Under the pieces are notes generated by a model that did no database searches, was not told the origin of the DNA, and was given only the letters and a program-made list of their open reading frames with translations. Positions 59,201 through 64,000 of a stretch of DNA of 64,000 bases are shown here, piece after piece (position 1 is the stretch's first letter; the number at the start of each line of letters is the position of its first letter). The stretch comes from Datisca glomerata (lineage: Eukaryota; Streptophyta; Magnoliopsida; Cucurbitales; Datiscaceae): the NCBI GenBank assembly GCA_003255025.1, contig QANY01007891.1:2138558-2202557 (forward strand). The letters run 5' to 3'. The position numbers and the translations under genes are program-made.

Positions 59201-61246
59201 TAGTCAGTGTTGCCTTAGTTAGATCTGACAGCGGACAATAGAAACCAATATCTTTTGTCAGTAAAAGCCTTATAGCTACATAAACAATGTACAATAAGAT
59301 GGATAAGCTAGCGTTAGCTCTAATCATAGTTGCCAGGAAATTGAGACATTATTTTCAAGTGCATACGATCAATGTGGTGACAAAGTTTCCTATAAGGAGC
59401 CTTTTACATTCCCCAAAGATGACTGGAAGGCTTGTAAAATGGGCAGTTGAACTTGGAGGTTACGAACTACAATCAAGGCTCAAGTTCTAGCGGATTTCAT
59501 TGCTGAATTTACCTATGAAGATGGGCAACCTATCTCGGCGACGGCAGAGCCTAAAGAAGAAGCTTGGACTTTATATGTTGACGGAGCTTCCAATCATCGG
59601 GGAGAGGGAACGAGAGTTGTCATCCAGGCTTCACATGGCAAAACTTTTGAGCAAGCGTTGTCCCTCGATTTTAAAGCGTCTAACAATTAAACAGAATATG
59701 AAGCACTACTAGCCACACTTCATCTTATAAATGAATTAAGGGTAACGAATGTTAAATTTTTTTGTGAATCGATGTTAATTGCTAACCAAGTTTCAATAAA
59801 ATACAACACCAAAACACCAAAATGGAGGAATATTTGCAATATACAAAGGAAATGCTGCAATTGTTTAAAAGTTATGAAGTTACACAGATACCGAGGAAGG
59901 AAAACTCAATAGCGGATGCTCTTGCCAACTTGGGGTCTTTAGTACAGCTTCCCTACAAAAGGAGTGTTTCTGCTGAATACATAAGCAAACCCAGTACACG
60001 CTTGCACGAATTCATGTTGAGGTAACAACGGAAAGTCATGGACTAGACTAGCAAGAAACTATCATATGTTACTTCCTCAATTGAGAACTTCCAATTAACA
60101 AGATGGAAGCTCAAAAGATTCAGCAGCAAAGTGCGAGGTATACTTTTTGATAGATGAAAGGTTATATCGAAGGTCTTTTCTAGACTGTATCTCAAATGCC
60201 TCACTCCAACAGAAGCAAAATATGTATTAGCTGAAGTGCATGAAGGGAAATGTGGAAATCACTCAGGCGAAAGATCTTTGGCAAGTAAATTGTTGAACGA
60301 GTGGTACTACTGGTCAAAGATGCATGAAGAAGCAATATCATTTGCCAAGAAGTGTGATAAATGTCAGCGACATGACCCCATTCCATGAATGGTCGCAAAA
60401 GAGCTAAAAATACTAATAAGTCCATGGTCGTTCATGCAATGGGAAATTGATATAGTAGGACATCTCCCAATGGCTCTCACACAAAAGAGGTTCTTACTAG
60501 TCACGATAGATTATTTCACCAAGTGGATCGAAACAGAAGCTTTGATAAGAGTACGAGAAGAGGAAGTAAGATAAATCTTATGGAAAAACATTGTGTACAG
60601 ATAAGGAATTCCTAGAATGTTAGTCTCTGTTAACGGACTTCAGTTCACGGGAAGGCATGTGAAAGATTTTTGCGAAGGACTCCGAATAAAGTATTGATTA
60701 TCAATGCCCTAATACCCCCAAGGTAACGGGCAAGCGGAAAGATCAAACAGGACGATACTAGACAGTCTGAAGAAACAACTAGAATCCGCCAAGGGCTGAT
60801 ATGTTGAAGAGTTGCCTTCAGTTCTTTGGGCCTACAAAACCACACCCCGAGAACCTACATGAGAAACGCCTCATACGGGGCTGAGGTTATCATACCAGTT
60901 GATATTAGGTGCCCCATAGTAAAATCAAATGTTGAAGAAGCCTCAAATACATCAACCTTGATCTTTTAGAAGATAAGCGGGAAACGACGCTAATCAGGCT
61001 GGCTGCCTATAATCAGAAAAGAAGAAAATACTTTTAGAAAATGTGAGAAAGAAACAATATCAGATCGGGGATCTCGTGCTCAAAAGAATATTCCAAGCGA
61101 ATGAATGCAAGTTGGGACCGAACTGGGAAGTGTCGTTCATTGTTAAGATAGTCGAAGGAAACAAATATTATCATCTGATGACTAGTGAGGGTAATGAGTT
61201 ACCCAAACCTTGGAATGCTCTTCATTTATGCAAATATTATGTATAA
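56300..61246 (+). pseudogene. gag-pol of the Gypsy element, broken
   Basis: Gag (56301-56660) carries FASPKFKCYEGKMD and LDGNTLKWYRSLP of the retrotransposon gag domain. The protease is near 57600 (VLIDDGSAVNIL) and 57820 (AILGRTWIHM). Reverse transcriptase (about 58410-58770) has RICVDFTDLNKAFPKDDYPL and SFMDAYSRYNQV, but the catalytic YVDD is YVND (near 58739). RNase H begins LYVDGASNHRGEG (59570). Integrase shows an HHCC finger ending KKCDKCQRHD (near 60350) and a core starting DIVGHLPMALTQKRF (60450). Frameshifts and stops occur every few hundred bases, so no part is functional. Confidence 0.88.
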
Positions 61247-61349
61247 CCTTTCTTCTTTTATAATGAAAATATCTTTATCTCGTGGTTTTTTCTCGTTAAG
61301 AGTTTTCCACGTAAATATTAGTGTCAACTTTCTTTCTTTTTAGGTTTGT

Positions 61350-61720
61350 GATGACTATAGGGCCTTTGAGCTTTGCAAAAAGCTTAAGTTCATGGAAACA
61401 GATGTTTAGCGAACATCAATTCTCACGAGAAAACCATAGAGCTCATGAGCTTTGCCAAAAGATTTAAGTCATTGGAAATGGATGTCTAGTGGACATCAGT
61501 TCTCAGAAGGAAACCATAGGATTCTTGAGCTTTGTAAAAAATTTAAGTCATTGGGAACGGATGTCCAGCAGACAGGTCTCTGAGCTGCAAAACTCAAGTC
61601 CTTAGGAACGGATGTCCAGGACATCAATTCTCAAAAGGAAACCATAAGAACCATAGGCCTTAGCTTTGCAAAAAAGCTTAAGTCGGATATTTGACAAACA
61701 TTCTAATAAAGAACAGTAAT
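61350..61720 (+). repeat. About 80-bp tandem repeats 3' of the Gypsy pol
   Basis: Four to five degenerate units built on gagctttgcaaaaagcttaagt ... ggaaatggatgtc-ag--gacatca-ttctca--aggaaaccata, starting near 61355, 61440, 61515, 61585 and 61650. Non-coding. Such repeats are usual in Tat/Ogre-group 3' untranslated regions. Confidence 0.75.
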
Positions 61721-62462
61721 CTTTGGAAATGTAAAGGTGGGACATCACTTCTCATAAAATGTTAATGATCGACAATGGAAATGTTCGGGAACGACCCTGG
61801 AATACAAATCATAAAGTATCCATGTTTTAACGGATAAAAATAATGGTGTCCTAAAAGAACGATCTAGCAAGTGCTTGGACAAAAATGGAGTATATAGTAT
61901 AGCTTCCAACAATAATCCAAAAAGTCCGTTGTTAAAAAAGATTGAAGAAAAACTTACTCTGAGCCATAAGAAGAAAATTCACGTACGGGACAACGGTCCA
62001 ACAGAAGAAGAATATGAGTAGCTACGAGGAAATTTATTTCCATTGATATTGGGAAAACTTTCAACGAAAAGAAAATTGCAAAAAACTAAAGATAAGCTAT
62101 TCAGCAGCAAGATTAATGGTCAAGACTTCCATCGCGTCTTCGACGGGAGGAGTTACGGCCAGGGCTTCCGCTAAAGTTTCAGTTGGAAAGAGAGCTGGGC
62201 TAGAAAGAGGAGTAGGAATTTCGTCAGTAAGGGCCCGCCGAGGAGGTTTTTGGCGCATACCATCACGATAGCCTAGGCTATAAACCTCGGCTTCCGCTGC
62301 GTCAAACTCCGTCTAATAAAACTTGTCGACTTCAAGTTCCTTCTCCCTCAAAGCTGAGTCCTTCTGCACAGCAGCACAACAAGGTTGAGATTTTCATCCT
62401 TGGGAGATTCGACTCTCCCGCTTGCTTACCAAAATTGGCCCGCAACTCCATCTCAGATCGCG

Positions 62463-62990
62463 TCAACGTCTCGATCTCTCTTGCACAACCTCAGCCTCAG
62501 TTTGAAGTTTCGTTACTCTAGCTCGAGCTAAATCACGCTCTAAGAAAAATTCCCACGGCATCCTCGGCTCTGGTAATGTACTCCAAAAGAGCGTTGTAAC
62601 GCATAATGACTTGCGCGAAGGAAAAAAGATAAGTAGAGAGAAAATTGAAGCAATGAAAAATGTTTTGAAGTACAAGGAAAAAGAAAAATTTCTTACTTTG
62701 GCGAGGTCATGGCTCATCGTAGTCTGGATGGCCTCAATTTCAGTCCATTTCAGAAACTTACAAGTCGCGTTCTGGAATGATCGCACGAATCAGAATGTGA
62801 GATGCAGACGGATCCTCGAGAGAGCTAACAGATGATGGAAGAAGAGGGGCCTCCATAAACTTGGGGATCCAAGCATCTTCATCGTTAGTCCGCTCTCTAA
62901 CGGGAGAAGTTCTCCTTGCCAGGGAAGAAGCAGGAGGACTAGCGGAACAGTATCTGGCATAATGATAATGGGAGGGGGAGCGTGAGAAGA
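62463..62990 (-). pseudogene. Downstream part of the Gypsy antisense ORF, coiled-coil-like
   Basis: Open stretches on the minus strand continue the antisense gene in shifted frames. One stretch reads ARRTSPVRERTNDEDAWIPK (about 62930-62850), and another ends in DLARARVTKLQTEAEVVQER (62530-62470), a charged heptad-like region that fits the coiled-coil C terminus of the family. Between them lies a good donor (GCCAAAG|TAAGAAA, near 62697) and an acceptor-like cgcgcaag. Either further introns or frameshifts separate the parts; I cannot tell which. Confidence 0.45.
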
Positions 62991-63800
62991 AGGAAGGGAC
63001 AGCGAGCAGGTTTAAAGCAGTTGATCAGATCAGTCCCGCTGTCGGTCGAATCTTCTGAATCAACTGCATAGTATTCGCCACCAGAAGACTCCTTTACAAT
63101 GGGTGTGAAATGGGGAACGGGAATCGCCACAGGGATCACCAGGTTGGCCTCCAAAACACCCATCCTGGATGGGTCCAATAGGGAGTTCCAATCTATGAGA
63201 GGGGCGTGATAAGCAGTAGTGATGACCATCTCCACATTCTGGCTGTTGAACAAGGGCTTCCTGTTGTACGGTCTATCTGAAAAAAGCAAGTGAAAACAAA
63301 GGCCAGCAACACACAAGAAAAACGATGCATAAAGGAAACAGGAAGGAAAAATAAAGAAAAGAGAAAGAAGAGGGGACGGGGCTCAGCTATAGACACTTAC
63401 TGAAAGTTCCCCAAACTCGAGCCAGTATCCAGCGGCCTTCACCGCCCCATTCTCCCCAAATAAGAAGGATGTCCAGTTCCCATCCCTTGTCCCATTTTGA
63501 GAGGTTCTTAATTAATACTCCTCTGTTATCATTTTCAGGGGCAAACATAGTAATTACCCCTCTAGACTTAACTAAATAAGTCATTCTAAATTCGGTAAGA
63601 CCCAAATTTAAATCAAAGAGCATGTTCATGGACTCAAAGCAAAGCAAGACTCTGTAAGTATTCGGTGTGAGTTGAGACGGGGAAAGATTATAATAATTAA
63701 AAAACTCTTGAAACAATGGTGACATTGGAAACCTAAACCCTAAAGCTATATACATTGGGTGAAAAGTGATCTCCACAGGTGGCCTACAGGGCGTGGCCAT
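62939..63800 (-). CDS. Antisense ORF of the Tat-type element (Transposase_28/'gypsy-type' domain), spliced
   Basis: The start is at 63800 (MATPCRPPVEITFH). Exon 1, 63800-63401, encodes the plant 'putative gypsy type transposon' domain: FPMSPLFQEFFNYYNLSPSQ, then LTPNTYRVLLCFESMNMLFD. It ends at a canonical donor (TTTCA|GTAAGT). The acceptor (ttttttcag|ATAGACCG) opens exon 2 at 63276 with the frame preserved, running through RPYNRKPLFNSQNVEMVITT and SLLDPSRMGVLEANLVIP to about 63010; the frame itself closes at 62939. The intron is 124 bp. ORFs in antisense between pol and the 3' LTR are known in Grande and other Tat elements; their role is unknown. This part is strikingly better preserved than the pol of the same element. 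Confidence 0.7.
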
Positions 63801-64000
63801 GGTTGTTTCCCCCTGCTATAGCACAGTGAACATCAGGAGGGGAGGCGTGCGCATCCTCGTAAATTCGTTGAACTCACTCAAATTTTTAACCCTAGGAATA
63901 GAAGGAGAGAAGACTAGTTCACCCATTTCTACGGAGGAGAAGGTGAAGAAGAAATAGGGAGAGACAAATAAGAAAGACTTACGAAGAAGTAGATGAACAA

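Larger units (their letters stand above)
55687..64000 (+). mobile_element. Ty3/Gypsy retrotransposon, Tat-lineage type (decayed; continues past window)
   Basis: A possible 5' LTR (about 55687-55874) precedes a PBS-like TGGTGCTTTCATTGAGAG. Then come gag, protease, reverse transcriptase, RNase H and integrase in Gypsy order (integrase last), about 80-bp tandem repeats, and an antisense ORF between pol and the expected 3' LTR. The antisense ORF and long 3' region are known traits of the Tat/Grande group. The 3' LTR is not in this window. The 5' LTR boundary is a guess from the TG start and PBS. Confidence 0.82.

Overview
This window is nuclear DNA from a flowering plant, very probably a eudicot. 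It holds intron-containing genes with GT-AG splice sites, plant-only gene families (DYW-type pentatricopeptide protein, leucine-rich-repeat receptor kinase, class III chitinase), a eukaryotic initiator tRNA and abundant Copia/Gypsy LTR retrotransposons in AT-rich intergenic DNA. A cucurbit-like source is only a guess from the chitinase.

Layout. 1-2100: remains of a Copia element (minus strand) and of a plant RNase H-like reverse-transcriptase-associated ORF. 2481-4483: a four-exon gene for a small myosin-tail (TH1)-like protein. 6062-8634 (minus): an LRR receptor-like pseudokinase. 10555-11932: a candidate TIR DNA element with a 20-bp minisatellite and a nested repeat. 12609-19133: a CACTA-like terminus split by a complete but decayed Copia element (12847-19128, 5-bp target duplication GTATC). 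20949-22882: a MITE-like repeat, then a long inverted repeat around a gene-like first exon (Pack-MULE-like). 23836-25650 (minus): PAM16, mitochondrial import motor. 28424-28495: tRNA-iMet(CAU). 28740-37682: a domesticated hAT-transposase gene whose long 5' intron hosts a second Copia element (29827-34390, target duplication CTTCA). 39556-42031: a five-exon UBA-domain gene. 42998-45034: a single-exon DYW PPR protein. 45205-50672: a third, badly damaged Copia element that contains a 960-bp copy of part of the neighbouring UBA gene. 51930-52820 (minus): a secreted class III chitinase. 55687 to the window end: a Tat-lineage Ty3/Gypsy element with decayed gag-pol, about 80-bp tandem repeats and an antisense, apparently spliced ORF.

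How it fits together. The host genes are unrelated housekeeping, signalling, RNA-editing and defence genes. What shapes the region is mobile DNA: insertion into introns and older transposons, capture of gene fragments, and domestication of a transposase. I see no CRISPR, operon or prokaryote-type system. The most unusual structures are the gene fragment inside Copia element 3, the inverted-repeat element around a captured-looking exon, the spliced antisense ORF in the Gypsy element, and initiation codons split or isolated by introns in two genes.
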